Shown piece by piece: positions 11,481-22,490 of a DNA stretch of 64,000 nucleotides. Every line of letters begins with the position of its first letter. The first letter of the stretch is position 1. The position numbers were made by a program, and so were the translations under genes. The stretch covers positions 25,034,162 to 25,098,161 of the forward strand of contig CM053337.1 of NCBI GenBank assembly GCA_028583605.1, in the 5' to 3' direction. The notes under the pieces are model-generated. The model saw only the letters and a program-made list of their open reading frames with translations. It was not told the origin of the DNA and did no database searches. Origin of the DNA: Dastarcus helophoroides (taxonomy: Eukaryota; Arthropoda; Insecta; Coleoptera; Bothrideridae).

Positions 11481-12372
11481 AACAAATGCTTCATTTGAAG
11501 CTATACACTAAAAAATCACAAATATTCCCAAATGTAATTTGTAACGACACTAAATCTTCTGTGCTCTCTGAAGAGAAAAAAAAAATGGATGACTTTGATA
11601 GGAATTGAAAGAAATCATCTTGGTGATGATACCTATTGAAACAAATATTATTGTTGATTTGTCAATAATTTGGAATTAACTTATGTTTTTACAATTTGAT
11701 TAAAAATAAATTTTATGTATTTTGAATCATTTTTGGTGGTGTTTTCCCACTAGGTATAAGACCACCTAGAGGTCTGTAGAGGGAATAGCTTCAGGAAGTG
11801 TCACGTAAGCAAAACCCAGAGTTTAATAATGCCCACGTTTAGAGGGCTGCGTTATTGCACTCTTCTATTCTATTTGCAAAAATTTATGAAAGTAAATGAA
11901 AATTTGAAATTTATTCTTTTTTCTAGTTCTAAACCTTATTTTAAAATAATATTTTTCGATATTACCAAAACTAACAGCAGTTTACTCCAATGTTATTTAC
12001 TGGAATTTTAGGAAGAAACCCTAAAAAACGGAGGATTGCCTCCATTTTTAGGGTTTCTTTGTAAATGATTAGCAATTAATTATCTTATTAATGAAAATCT
12101 TACATTTTTAGCCTTTTTAATAGTTATTTTAACTTTAATTACCTTATTTTATTACATACGAATTACTTTTAGAACTATAACTTTAAATTTCAGAGAAAAT
12201 CTTAAATTAAAAAGAAAAATCAAACATTTTTCTATAATAATAAGTAATAAACTCCTTGAATTAAAAAAAACAAAATAATCTTATTTCCAGTGATTCAAGA
12301 TCAAGCAGGAGTTTTTATAAAGAATGACTTTTTCTCGTAAATCCACAAATTAAAAGGAAACCCCTATTCAGT
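11481..12372. other. AT-rich non-coding stretch with one strong hairpin
   Basis: No recognisable gene. A short open frame at 11829-12011 has no known motif. A near-perfect inverted repeat of about 21 bp arms lies at 12013-12059. Confidence 0.4.
12013..12059. repeat. Inverted repeat (hairpin, about 21 bp arms)
   Basis: AAGAAACCCTAAAAAACGG plus AGG is followed after a 3-4 base loop by CCTCCATTTTTAGGGTTTC plus TT. The arms pair with one mismatch. It could be the remains of a small foldback element or a hairpin-forming transcript segment. Confidence 0.75.
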
Positions 12373-12494
12373 AAAAAATTGAAATACAAATCTTGTCCCC
12401 TAAAACAGGAAAGATTAAAAAAACACAACAACAGTTGCTCTAACGTGTTTCGATAGCCAAGCTATCATCTTCACAGAGATATTCAGTAGTTTAT
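12373..12494 (-). mobile_element. Half copy of the foldback element
   Basis: Left arm only. On the minus strand it shows TGTGAAGATGATAGC, GCTATCGAAACACGTTAGAG. The other arm is missing and the sequence goes directly into GTTTATCTTGGGACAAAC. Confidence 0.75.
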
Positions 12495-12519
12495 CTTGGG
12501 ACAAACTGTATACTCAGCT

Positions 12520-13160
12520 GGAAGGTTTTCGGGTTTACTTTGTTTGCCAAACAAATTTTCAAAATGATTGTTGCCCCCCTGAGCGAAAGCCTACGCCCAT
12601 GGAAAGGTCTGTGACTGAAATTTGGAAAGTGGTCCGCGACTGCTAAAAATAAACAACGTTTTTCAATTTTCAGTTTAACTCTGTCTCGAGTAATATCTCA
12701 ACGAGTGATTATTTTGAAACAAAGAGGGGGCGTCAATCAGAAAAACAAAGTTAACGCTTACGACGATAAGTATGCCAAAAACTGTAAATATTTTGCCGGC
12801 GAATTCGTTCGTAAAAATGATAGGATTTATTTTTAGTTACGGACGGGATCATAAGTCATTTTCGAAGTGCGAAACACCTTCGTAGCATCTTGGCCAAACC
12901 ACCGGAATGCTGCAATATGATTAATATTTTCGTAAATAGAAGCCGCAAATGACCTCACGAATTTACCAGTAACGGATAACTTTTTCTCTGTGTAGAGGCG
13001 TAAATTAATGGACAATTTCCTCAAGATAGTCAAAAAAATCTTTCGTTTTAATTAATTTTTAATTTTTTTCTGTGAAAGTAAGTCACCGTCTACTTGGGCA
13101 ATTTACATTGAAAGGAAAATTAATTTTATAATCTTGTATATCGAGGGGGGCAAAGGGGAT
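12520..13160. other. Unique segment with an unexplained 66-codon open frame
   Basis: A non-satellite island. The minus-strand frame 12833-13033 (66 codons) has a mixed, protein-like composition (GKFVRSFAASIYENI; AAFRWFGQDATKV) rather than the Phe/Lys bias of the satellite. I recognise no domain and it does not match the expected C-terminal part of Rab23. No clear splice acceptor supports it as an exon. It could be a transposon relic. Confidence 0.25.
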
Positions 13161-13936
13161 AAATGCACCAGGGTTTATGTTTTGTGGGGTCGAAATATAA
13201 TATCAAAAATCAGGTTTTTTTTCACCCAACTTTACATTTTAATTCGAAAATAGTGCCTTTTTTGGGAAAATTTATGTTTGAATTTAAACTCGAAAATTTT
13301 TCTAAAATCTCAACTATTTTTGAAACTTTACAGCTCAAAATTAAAAAATATTCCATTTTTTAATGCCAGCTTTAAATCTGCAGGTTAAAGCGTCAGCTTT
13401 CGAGATTTAAAAAAGTTACCAAAAAGTCGAAGTTTTCAAAAAGGAAAATTTAAAATAATCGAATTTATACAAAAAAAGATATTTTGGAGAAGCCGAAATT
13501 TTGACTAAAGATTAAAATTTTCACGGAAAGTACAAATTAACATAAAGGTTTTTTGAAAAACCGCCAAATTGCAAAAAAAGTTTAAATTTTCAAAATAAGA
13601 CAATTTTTGGAAAAACTGGAGATTTTGAAAAGAAACTGGAAATTTTGAAATTCAAAAATCTCAAAATAAGTCGAAATATTAAAAAAAAATGGAAATTTTT
13701 AATAAAAATCGAAACGATAGATTTTTCAAAAATGTCATATTTATAGAAAGTTAAAATCTTGAGAAAAGTCAAAATCTTGAAAAAAGTAGGATTTTTCAAA
13801 AATATTGGAAATTTTTAATAAAGTCAAAACGAAAAATCAACATTTTTAATCCAAACTTAAAAAAAAAGATTTTTTTTTCAATAAAAAGTGAAATTTGAAA
13901 GACGTCAAAAGTTTTCAAAAAATTCAAAATTTTGAG

Positions 13937-14080
13937 ATGAATTGAAACACAAAAATTGTTTCCTGAAACCAAGAAAGATTAAAAAAGACAAAAAAGGTTT
14001 CTCTAACGCGTTTCGATAGCCAAGCTATCATCTTCACAGAGATACTGTTTTTAAGGACCAGTCCTTTCCACCAAAAAAAA
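13937..14080 (-). mobile_element. Foldback element, truncated copy
   Basis: Left arm complete from GAAACACAAAAATTG to CATCTTCACAGAGATAC, then a jump to the extreme outer end of the right arm (AAGGACCAGTCC). The minus-strand core is intact: GAAGATGATAGC, GCTATCGAAACGCG, TTAGAG. Confidence 0.8.
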
Positions 14081-14845
14081 CTTTGAGATAAAGTTACAAA
14101 ATTAACAATTTTTGAAAAAGTTGAAAATTCGTAAAAAGGAAAAAAGTCGAATTTTTCAAAATCAAGTTAAAACTTCGAGAAAAAGTCTAAATTTTTAAAA
14201 ATGGTTTAAATTTTCAAAAAAGGTCGATATTTGGAAAAAATAAAAACTTTAATTCAAAGTCGAAATTTTCAGAAAACTTTGAATTTACAAAATGCGAAAA
14301 TTGTAGCAAAAGTCAAAATTTTGAAAAAAGGTTTATTCTTTAAAAAAAATGGAAATTTCGAACAATTTTTTTAAAAGTCTAACATGGAATTTTTAGATAA
14401 AAGTGGAAATTTTTAAAAAGATGCGAAATTCTGAGAAAAAGAAATGGAAAATTTTAAAAAAGTGAAAATTTGTAAAAATTTAACTTTTTACAAAATTCAA
14501 CTATTTCAAAAAGAAAGAATTTTTAAAAAGACACAAATGTACATAAAGGAGGGACTTTTAAAAAGCGTGAAAAAAATTGATTCGAATTTTTCAAAAAAGT
14601 CAAAACTTTGACATATATTAAAAATTTTGAACAACAAAGATGGACATTTTCAAAATATAAATGGAAACTTCGTAAAAAAGTCAAAGTTTTCAAAAAAAAA
14701 AATTCAAAATCAACGTATTTATAAAAAAGAAAATGAGGAAATAGTTGAAATTTTGAGGAACTGTCGAAATTTTTAGAAAAAGTACACATTATGTAAACAA
14801 AAGTGAAAATTTCAAGAAAAAAATTAGAATTTTGAAAAAAAAATC

Positions 14846-15056
14846 TTGAAAATACAAATCTTGTCCCCTGAAACCAAAAAAGATTAAAAAATACAACAAA
14901 GGTTGCTCTAACGCGTTTCGATAGCCAAGCTATCATCTTCAGAGAGATACTCGCGTTAGAGCGGCCTTTGTTTGGTTTTTTAATCTTTCTTGGTCTCAGG
15001 GGACAATATTTATATTTCAATTTTTGAAGATAACCAAGAACCAGTCCGTTCCATCA
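14846..15056. mobile_element. Foldback element with a consensus-like hammerhead core
   Basis: The minus-strand core at 14901-14950 matches the family consensus at every position: CTCT, CTGAAGA, a GATAGC/GCTATC hairpin, GAAACGCGTT, AGAG. The right arm lacks its inner part and resumes at CGCGTTAGAGCGGCC. It continues with AATCTTTCTTGGT, GGGGACAATATTT and AAGATAACCAAG to AACCAGTCCGTTCCA. Confidence 0.85.
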
Positions 15057-17440
15057 AGACAAATTTTGAAAATTGTGGAAATTTTGAAAACAAACTAAAA
15101 AGTTCGAAATTCGAAATATAAAAAAAAATTTTAAAAAATTTTAAAAAAAGATTTTAATAAAAATCAAAGTCAAATTTTTCAAGTATGTCTAATTTCAGAA
15201 AGTAAAAATTTTGAGAAAAAGTTGATATTTTGAAAAAGTCGAGATTTGCAAAAACTCCAAATATTTAAAATTATTTGAAATATGTAGAAAAGCCAAATTT
15301 ATAGAAAAATCAAATAAGTAATCAAAGCTTTAACAAACGGTATTCTTCAATAAAAAGTAGAATTTGAGAAAGTTAAAAATTTTTAAAAAATTTAAAATTT
15401 TGATATGAAGTCCAATATTCAAAATTTATTTTTTTAATAATTTCAAGATTTAATAAAATTGAAATTTCAAAAAAACGCTAGAAATTCTAAATTTTCAAAA
15501 TTTAAAAAAAGTCGAAATTTTGGCGATTTTCAAACACAAATGATCAAGAAAACGAAATTTCGAAGTGAGGTTAAAATTTTCAAAAAAAGCCGAATTTTCA
15601 GAAAACTTTCAATTAACAAAATACGAAAATTCTAGAAAAAGTCAAAATTTTGGAAAAAGGTTGATTCTTTCAAAAAACAAAAAAAAATGGAAATTAGAAT
15701 AATTTTCGAGTTAAAAATCTAACATGGAATTTTCAGAAAAAAGTGGAAATTCTGGAAAAGGGAGTTAAAGAAAAATTAAGATTTAAAGGCCAAGTCGAAA
15801 TTTCCAAGGCAAAATTTTTAGAAAACGTGAAAATTCTGAGAAAAAAAAAACGATAACTCAAAAAAGGTGGAAATTTGTAAAAATCTAACTTTCCAAAAAA
15901 GTAGAAAGCTTCAAAAAGGAACAATTTTTTGAGAAAGTCACAAATCTATATTATAACCAAGACTGCAAAAAGGTCGAAATCTGGAAATTTGGAAAATGTA
16001 GAGATCTTGAAAAGAATTTAAAAAATTTGAAACTCGAAATTTTCAAAATAAGTCTTAATATAAAAGAAATGAAATATGTAATAAAAATGGAAGTGAGATT
16101 TTCAAAAAGGTAATATTTTCAGAAAGTGAAAATCTTGAGAAAAAGTCAAAATTTAAAAAAAGTGGAGACTTGCAAAAATTTCAAATATTTAAAAATATTT
16201 GAAATATTTAGAAAACCCAAATCTACAGAAAAATCAAATACTCGTACATATGTAATCAAAGCTTTAAAAAACGGTATTTTTTAATAAAAAGTGGAGTTTG
16301 AAAAGTCGAAAATTTTAAAAATAATCAAAATTTTCAGATGAAGTCCAAATATTCTAAATTTATTTATTTTAATAATTTGAAATTTTAATAAATTGAAATT
16401 TTGAAAAAACGGTAAAAATGCCTAAATTTTCAAAATTTAATCAAACTCAAGTGATTAAGAAAATTAATTTCGAAAAAAAATAATACATCGAAAATATCAA
16501 AATTTTCTAAATAAGTTGAGATTTTTTAAAAAGTCCTAATTTTTTAGTAAAACTTTAAGAAATCGGAAAATTTGAAATTCCAAATTTCAACAATAAGTTT
16601 GGATATTAAAAGGAATGTAAAAAATTAAAATGAAAACTTCAGATTTTTCAAAAATGTCGTTTTTTCAGAAAGTTAAAATTTTGAGAAGAAGGCAAAATTA
16701 TTGAAAAAATGGAGATTTTCGTAAAAATATAAATATTCATATATAAGTACTTGGTTGAAATTTGAAAATACCAAAAAAAGTTAAAATCTTTAATCGAAAT
16801 TTAAAAAAAGGCGCTTTTCAGTAGCAAGAGGAAATTGAAAAAGTCGAAGGTTTTCGAAAAATTTAAGACTTTGAAATGAAGTCAAAATATTCAAAAGATA
16901 ATTACCTTTTTTTAAATAATTTGAAAAATAGTTGAAATTTTGAAAAAATGTAAAAAGTCAATAATTTTAAAATTAACCCTAAATAAAAATAAGTCGCAAT
17001 TTTGGCAATCGAAGTTTTTAAACACCAGTGATCGAGTATAAGTCGAAATTTAAAAAAAAGGTAGACAATTTAAAATGACGAAAATATCGAAATTTTTAAA
17101 AAGGTTGAATTTTTTTAAGTTGTAATTTTTGAATGAAAATCTGTTACTCAAAAAACAGCCAAAATTTTCCAAATGTTGATATTTTAAAAATGTAACATAT
17201 AAGTTGAGATTTTCAATAGAAGTCAGTGTTTTTATTATTTTTTTGTCAAATTAATCAAAATTTTCAAAATAAGTTGGAATAAAGACGACTTTTTTAAAGG
17301 GTGAAAATTCTCAAAAATATCTTAACTTTAGAAATTAAAATTTTCAAATCAAAATTTTAAAAAATCTAAATACTGAAAAGTTCAATTTAAAAAAATGATT
17401 TTTTGTTCTTCTTTAAAAGAAAAACGAATATAAATTAGAT

Positions 17441-17634
17441 AAACTTTTCTTTTTTATGTCGTTTTGCCTAAACAAGATATTGCAGGGACACGCTTGCCCA
17501 ATACAAAGAATGTAAGGGGCACGCAGCTCATAATTTCCCGTGGGCCTGGGAATTCTCTCGGTGGGCCTGTTAATAAAACAATCAGAAGAAAATGATGAGA
17601 AATTAAGTGTAGGATTACTAAACCTGATACTTAC
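17441..17634. other. Intron sequence downstream of Rab23 exon 4
   Basis: Follows the exon 4 donor on the minus strand. It contains CGGTGGGCCTGTT, also found at about 46732, a short dispersed motif of unknown origin. Confidence 0.4.
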
Positions 17635-17714
17635 GGATTTACAACACTCTGATCCATCAAATCAATTTTATTTTGCACTATTACGGTAGGAATCTCACCA
17701 CACTCGTTCTCAAC
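17635..17714 (-). CDS. Rab23: Rab23 GTPase, coding exon 4
   Basis: The exon is bounded by a TTGCAG acceptor at 17715 and a GTAAGT donor, and keeps the frame of exon 3 (phase 0 in, two bases of a codon out). It encodes VENECGEIPTVIVQNKIDLM and six further residues, residues 107-132, plus two bases of a codon that must be proline. NKID is the G4 guanine-specificity motif of small GTPases, and the EIPTVIVQNKIDL context is typical of Rab23. The remaining part of the protein (G5 region and hypervariable C-terminus, roughly 100 residues in known Rab23 proteins) is expected further left on the minus strand. I could not find it down to position 1, so the gene is cut by the window edge. Confidence 0.93.
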
Positions 17715-18867
17715 CTGCAAATATAAAAAATTATGTTGCACGTTTAATCATAAGCGAATTGTGGGTAATAGTCATTGAGAAATTGAACAGACAAGATATC
17801 CAATTGGCGCAATTTTATTGCCTCTTTATTGTACTAAGTAGCAAAGTAATAGCCGCTAACGGATTTTCAATTGATGTGGTATTGCGCTAAAGCCGTTAAA
17901 AATGTTTGTTGGCATGTTAAACTCGCCAATTTCCTTTTCAAGTACTTATCATTTAGATATGTAGCTGTAAATATTATAATGACATGGATGAAGGGTAAGA
18001 AATTACTTTAAATGCTTGTCTTCTGTAAAGAGTTTTAAAGTTCATATTTTAAAGTTAATGGAATTTTTTTTAAAGCAGATATTTTCAAAGATAAAGGTGT
18101 TTTCTAAATTAAAATTGTAAAGTGTGTCTAGAAATTTCGAGTTTAATTTAAAAAAATGTTGAAGGTAAAAATTTTGAGAATTTCCCTTTAGGATATTTCG
18201 AAATTTTTTTTCGAAATTTTTACTTTCATCTCGAATTTTTGACTTTGGGGAATCAAATTTTATGAGAAAAATTAATTTCATTCCAAAATTACCGTGATAT
18301 TAAATCTAAGTTTTATTTAGGAATTTTTCATGAAATTTTAAAGCCTTTTATCCAATCTTGCATTTTTTTGAAAGACTTGAATTGACAGTCAATTTTTCGA
18401 TTTCAAGTTTAAATTGTGAAAAAATATATGTAAAAAACATTTTGGTTTAGTGAAAATTTAAAATTTAAGATTTGGTTTTAAAGAATGTATTTAAATCCAA
18501 ATTCAAGAATTTTTTCTAAAATTTTGACAATTGTTCTCGAAATTTCTACCTTACCTACTATTGAAATATTTATCAACTTGTATTGTGAACCGTCTGCTTT
18601 ATTGGTTCATCGGCATTATTGGATTTTTCTTCAATTCAAAAACTTTGATCTGAAAAATCATAACTTTGAAGAAAAGAGCAATTACTTATTTAAAAAAAAC
18701 CAAAATTATGAAAACACACCAATATTTTGGGAGCCGAATTATTCAAAATATTTGGTCAACATTTTAGGAAAAATTAAATATTTTGAGATACATGAAAATT
18801 TTGGAAATAACTGGAGATTTGGAAATGTTGAATGTTTCAAAAACACGAAATTTTTAAACATGTGCAT
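17715..18867. other. Rab23 intron 3, right part: AT-rich, no gene
   Basis: Intron sequence on the minus strand. 17720-18000 is non-repetitive; 18000-18860 is diffuse T/A-rich satellite-like sequence. A 152-codon plus-strand frame (18485-18943) runs into a foldback copy and has no known motif. Confidence 0.5.
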
Positions 18868-19120
18868 CTTGAGATACAAATTTTGTTCTATCAAACCAAG
18901 AAAGATTAAAAAACACAACAAAGGTTATTGCGCGTTTCGATAGCCAAGCTATCATATTCAGTACCTTCATCTGAGTATCTCTCTGAAGATAATAGCTTGG
19001 CTATCGAAACGCCTTAAAGCAACCTTTGTTGTGTAGTTTAATCTTTCTTGGTTTCAGGGGACAATATTTGTATTTCAATTTTTTGAAGATAACCAAGGAT
19101 CAGTCCGTTCCACCTTTTTC
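18868..19120. mobile_element. Foldback element, near full length
   Basis: Both arms present, ending AGTCCGTTCCACC. The right core has TATCTCT, CTGAAGATAATAGC, GCTATCGAAACGCC, TTAAAGC, so the stem I and stem III positions have begun to decay. The left arm has CAAAGGTTATTGCGCGTTTCG. Confidence 0.85.
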
Positions 19121-19430
19121 TGAAAATTTTAAGTTTAATTTCAAAATTTCAACCTTAAAGTTGAAATTAAAGAAAAATAAAAACTTAAACTTTATATTGT
19201 CAGTCTTGATATTGTCAAAGGGAAGAAATTTAAAAAAGAGGAAAACAAAACAAATTGAACAATATCCCGATTTATAAAATGTACGATACGCTACTGAAAT
19301 GACGCCACAACACATGATATTCTTAAAAAAATTTGTATACATATTTATAAATAAACAAACTTGATTTCGTCTATTATATTAGACTATCAAGGGTATGTTA
19401 CATCTTTATATATAAAAATGAAAACTGACT

Positions 19431-19433
<3 letters not shown>

Positions 19434-19475
<42 letters not shown>
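19434..19475. repeat. (TA)n microsatellite
   Basis: About 21 uninterrupted TA units, preceded by GAAAACTGACTGACA and followed by TCAACGCACAGGCC. Confidence 0.97.
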
Positions 19476-19477
<2 letters not shown>

Positions 19478-19755
19478 ACGCACAGGCCATACCGTTATCT
19501 TTAGGAACTCAAAATTTTGTAGAGAGGTTCTTTTTGTAATGTAGGCGCACCCTAAGGAAAAATTTTTGAAAATTCGACCTCTAATTGGGCCTATTCAGGC
19601 GTTAAAGAATGCTCCGACATCTGTCAATGTGACAAGTTTCGGTGTCCAAATTCGAGTGGGCAGACAGCAAATTAAGATTTTTGACAGTACGTTAATATAG
19701 CGATGCACAAGATTTTTAAAACAGCGATATTATCTTCAATTGATGTATCGAAAAA

Positions 19756-19781
19756 GATGTATCGATACGTTTCGATACATC
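19756..19781. repeat. Short perfect inverted repeat
   Basis: GATGTATCGA and TCGATACATC separated by six bases, inside a longer GTATCGA-rich patch (19690-19820). Such patches occur at the ends of hAT-type transposons, but no transposase or target-site duplication is seen. Confidence 0.5.
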
Positions 19782-19849
19782 GGTAAATTTATGCAATATT
19801 CAATGCATCGTATAAATCCAAATCCATACAGCAGGTCTTCTCAACCAGC

Positions 19850-21185
19850 GACGGTCATAATTTCACTCTTTTTAAAATTTCAACTTTTTAAAACAAATAT
19901 TTACTTATTTTAAAATTTCGACCTTAAATCTTGACCTTAAAAATTCGATATTTCATAAAAAAACTTTTGCTTCTCTTTAAATATTCTGCTTTTTTTAAAT
20001 TAAACTTCGAAAATTGCAACTTTAAAAAAAAATCAGTTTTTACGCTTCCAATTTTTTTGAAAATGTCGAGTTTTTGCAAAGATGTTTGGATTAAACTTAA
20101 AAAAAAAACATTTTATTTCAAAATTAGGACTTATTTTTACAGAATCTGCACTTTTCTTAGATTTTTGACTGTTCTTTTAAGTTCGATGTTTTTTAAAATT
20201 ATTAAAATGTTGACTTAGATTTTTCACTGGTTCGAATAATTAGAAAATTTTGCCTTTTTTGAAAATGTTGAAGTTTCAATCGTTTGAATTTGATCGAATA
20301 TTTGATTTTTTAAAAATCTCAACTTTATTGTTAATTTCAACATTATTTTCAAATTTTCGATTGTTTTCTCAATTCCGGACTTTTTTCAAAATTTTGAAAT
20401 TTTTTTAAAATCTTAATTTTTTTCCAAATTTCATTTTGTATTAAACTTTAAATGTCGACTTTTTTGGAACTTGCTACTTTATTTTTGAAAACCGCCATTT
20501 TATAAGAATTGTAAATGTATTTATTGAAACTTCGAAATTTTTCCAAATTTTGACTTTTTCGAAAATGTGAAACTTTTTTCAATACCTTTTTTTGACTTCG
20601 AAAGTTTTTGAAAACTCCCCCATTTATCCAATTTCCCAATTTTTTTTGAAATTTTGACTGATTTGGAAAATCGCTATTTTTGAGTTTTTTGACAATTTGT
20701 CAATATTTTGATTTTTTAAATTTATCCTATTTTTGTTTCCGAATTTCGACTGATTTTTTTTTTAATTTTAACTTTTTATAAAATGTCGACATTTCTTGAA
20801 AATTTTCTTTACAATTACTGCTTTTTTAAAAAATTTGGCTTTTTCATTTTTAGAAATTTATCTATTTTTCAAATTGTTAAAAATTTTTCTGTTTTTATTT
20901 TTCAAAAATTTAAAATTTTTAAATTGTTTGGTTTTTTTAAAGACTCAATATTTAGTTTTTTTTTACAACTTAATACGAAATTTTTGCAAAGCTGCAATAT
21001 TTTTGAAAATTGCGACCTTTTGAAAATTTTTACTCTTCATGAAAATCTCCATAAAATTTTTGGATTTATTCAACATTTTAACATTTTTTAAACATTTTGT
21101 TTCTAAAATTATGACTTTCAAAAATTTGGAATTTTTTTAACATATTATTAACGTATTATTAAAATTTTTGAATTAAAGTTTCTAC
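19850..21185. repeat. T-rich satellite block in Rab23 intron 3
   Basis: Degenerate TTTGAAAATTTCGACTTTTT repeat. Open frames here (for example 20783-21091) are Phe/Leu/Lys-rich artefacts. Confidence 0.7.
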
Positions 21186-21189
21186 TATT

Positions 21190-21311
21190 TGACTGAAGAT
21201 GACAGTTTGGCTGTCAAAACGCGTTAGGGCAAACTTTGTTATGTTTTTTAATCTTTCTTGGTTTCAGGAGACAAGTTCTGTATTTCAATTTTTGAAGATA
21301 ACCAAGGACAC
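21190..21311 (+). mobile_element. Half copy of the foldback element (right arm)
   Basis: Starts at the core CTGAAGATGACAG, CTGTCAAAACGCGTTAGGG and runs out to GAAGATAACCAAGGAC. The stem II strands are GACAG and CTGTC: both strands changed relative to the GATAGC/GCTATC copies, so pairing is kept. The conserved G of GAAA is A. Confidence 0.8.
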
Positions 21312-21329
21312 CAAAAAATTTCAAAAAAT

Positions 21330-22150
21330 TTTTTAGAATCTGGACTTTTTTTGATTGTCAGTTTAGAATTGAATTTTCGACTTTTATTAAAGAAAAAGTA
21401 AAAGGGTAGATAAATACCTATTTGGAAAAATTCAACATCTTTAAAAAAGAATTAATTGAAATGTTGAATTTTTAGAAAAGATACAAAAAAAGTTGAAATT
21501 CTAAGGAAGTGGAAATTTCCAAACAGTCAAAAATTCCAAAAAAAGTCAGAATTTTGAAAAATCTCGAAGCTTTCGTAGAAATATATAACTTTCCAAAAAA
21601 ACCAACATTTTAAAAACTCACCAAATTTTTGAAAAAAAGTTTCGATTATAAAAAATGGTCGAAATATTGGAAAAAGGAAAATTTTTAAAAATGTCGAAAT
21701 TTGGAACCATTGAAAATTGTATAAAAAAGTGTTAAAGTGAATGTTTTGAAAAAGTCGAAATTTTAATAAAACATCAAAATTTCGAAAAAAAGAGTACCAT
21801 AGAAAAATTCATTAAAAAAAACTCGACGTTTTTATTTTTTCGGAGAGGTTAAAATTTTTGAAATTTTAAATGAAAAAAGTTGAAATGTTTAAAAAGTCAA
21901 ATTTTTTAAAAGGGTGAACTGTTCGATAAGTCGACTAAAATTAAAAATGATCGAAAGTTTCAGTAAAGGGGAAGTTTTCAAAATGTGCAAAAATTTAAAA
22001 AAATTTAAATCTTCGAAAAAGTCGACGCTTTGTAAAGAATTGAAATTTTAAAAGTCGAAACTTTGGATAAAGTCGATATGTTAGAAAAAGAGTAAATTTA
22101 AAAAGGGAGAAATTAAAAAAAAGAATACTTAAAAAATTGATTTACTTAAA
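21330..22150. repeat. A-rich satellite block in Rab23 intron 3
   Basis: Degenerate AAAAAGTCGAAATTTT repeat, opposite in orientation to 19850-21185. Confidence 0.7.
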
Positions 22151-22189
22151 TAAATTTAGTGGCCGTGAAATAGTGAATGGGATCGGGTG

Positions 22190-22490
22190 ACATATCAGCT
22201 AGGCTTTCAATAAAAATAAAATAAATTGGCTAATGAGAACATTTTTTATATGTTACAGGTACGATGTTTACCAATGTTGGAACCACTTGTATCATTTTGC
22301 TGTGCATTGCGAATTGGAGCAGCTATATCTCTCACGGGAATGATCGTTATAGCCTAGATGGCAACGGCAGGTCAATTTGAAAGGGGCACTTTATTAAATA
22401 AAATAATCAGCTAAAACTATCGATACTATTGACATTTTTGTCAAAATCTATCCATACTACAGACGATAGAAACTATCGAGTATAGTGAAT
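22190..22490 (+). repeat. Dispersed repeat C, copy 1
   Basis: About 270 bp matching 37700-37965, for example ATATGTTACAGGTACGATG, TGATCGTTATAGCCTAGATG, CAACGGCAGGTCAA, AAACTATCGATACTATTG and AGAAACTATCGAGTATAGTG. Class unknown. It shows no coding frame. Confidence 0.75.

Larger units (their letters stand above)
13165..17440. repeat. A-rich satellite block, about 4.3 kb
   Basis: Degenerate AAAAAGTCGAAATTTT repeat with many AAAAATTT variants, opposite in orientation to the blocks at 2.3-5.2 and 6.7-9.7 kb. It is interrupted by foldback copies at 13937 and 14846. Some longer sub-repeats recur (for example around 14270-14470 and 15590-15790). The 165-codon minus-strand frame at 14523-15020 is a translation of satellite plus a foldback copy. 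Confidence 0.75.

Noticed and set aside
14523..15020. 165-codon minus-strand frame
   Set aside because: It runs from a foldback element into A-rich satellite and is Phe/Leu-rich without a motif. It is a chance frame.
17440..17634. Search for the next Rab23 exon just left of exon 4
   Set aside because: No acceptor followed by a frame resembling the G5 region (SAK/TSVKED-like) was found, nor elsewhere down to position 1. It is treated as outside the window.
18485..18943. 152-codon plus-strand frame
   Set aside because: AT-rich chance frame that ends inside a foldback copy; a frame is also open on the other strand, and no domain is recognisable.
20783..21091. 102-codon plus-strand frame with a 75-codon overlapping frame
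   Set aside because: Both are Phe/Leu/Ile/Lys-rich translations of T-rich satellite.
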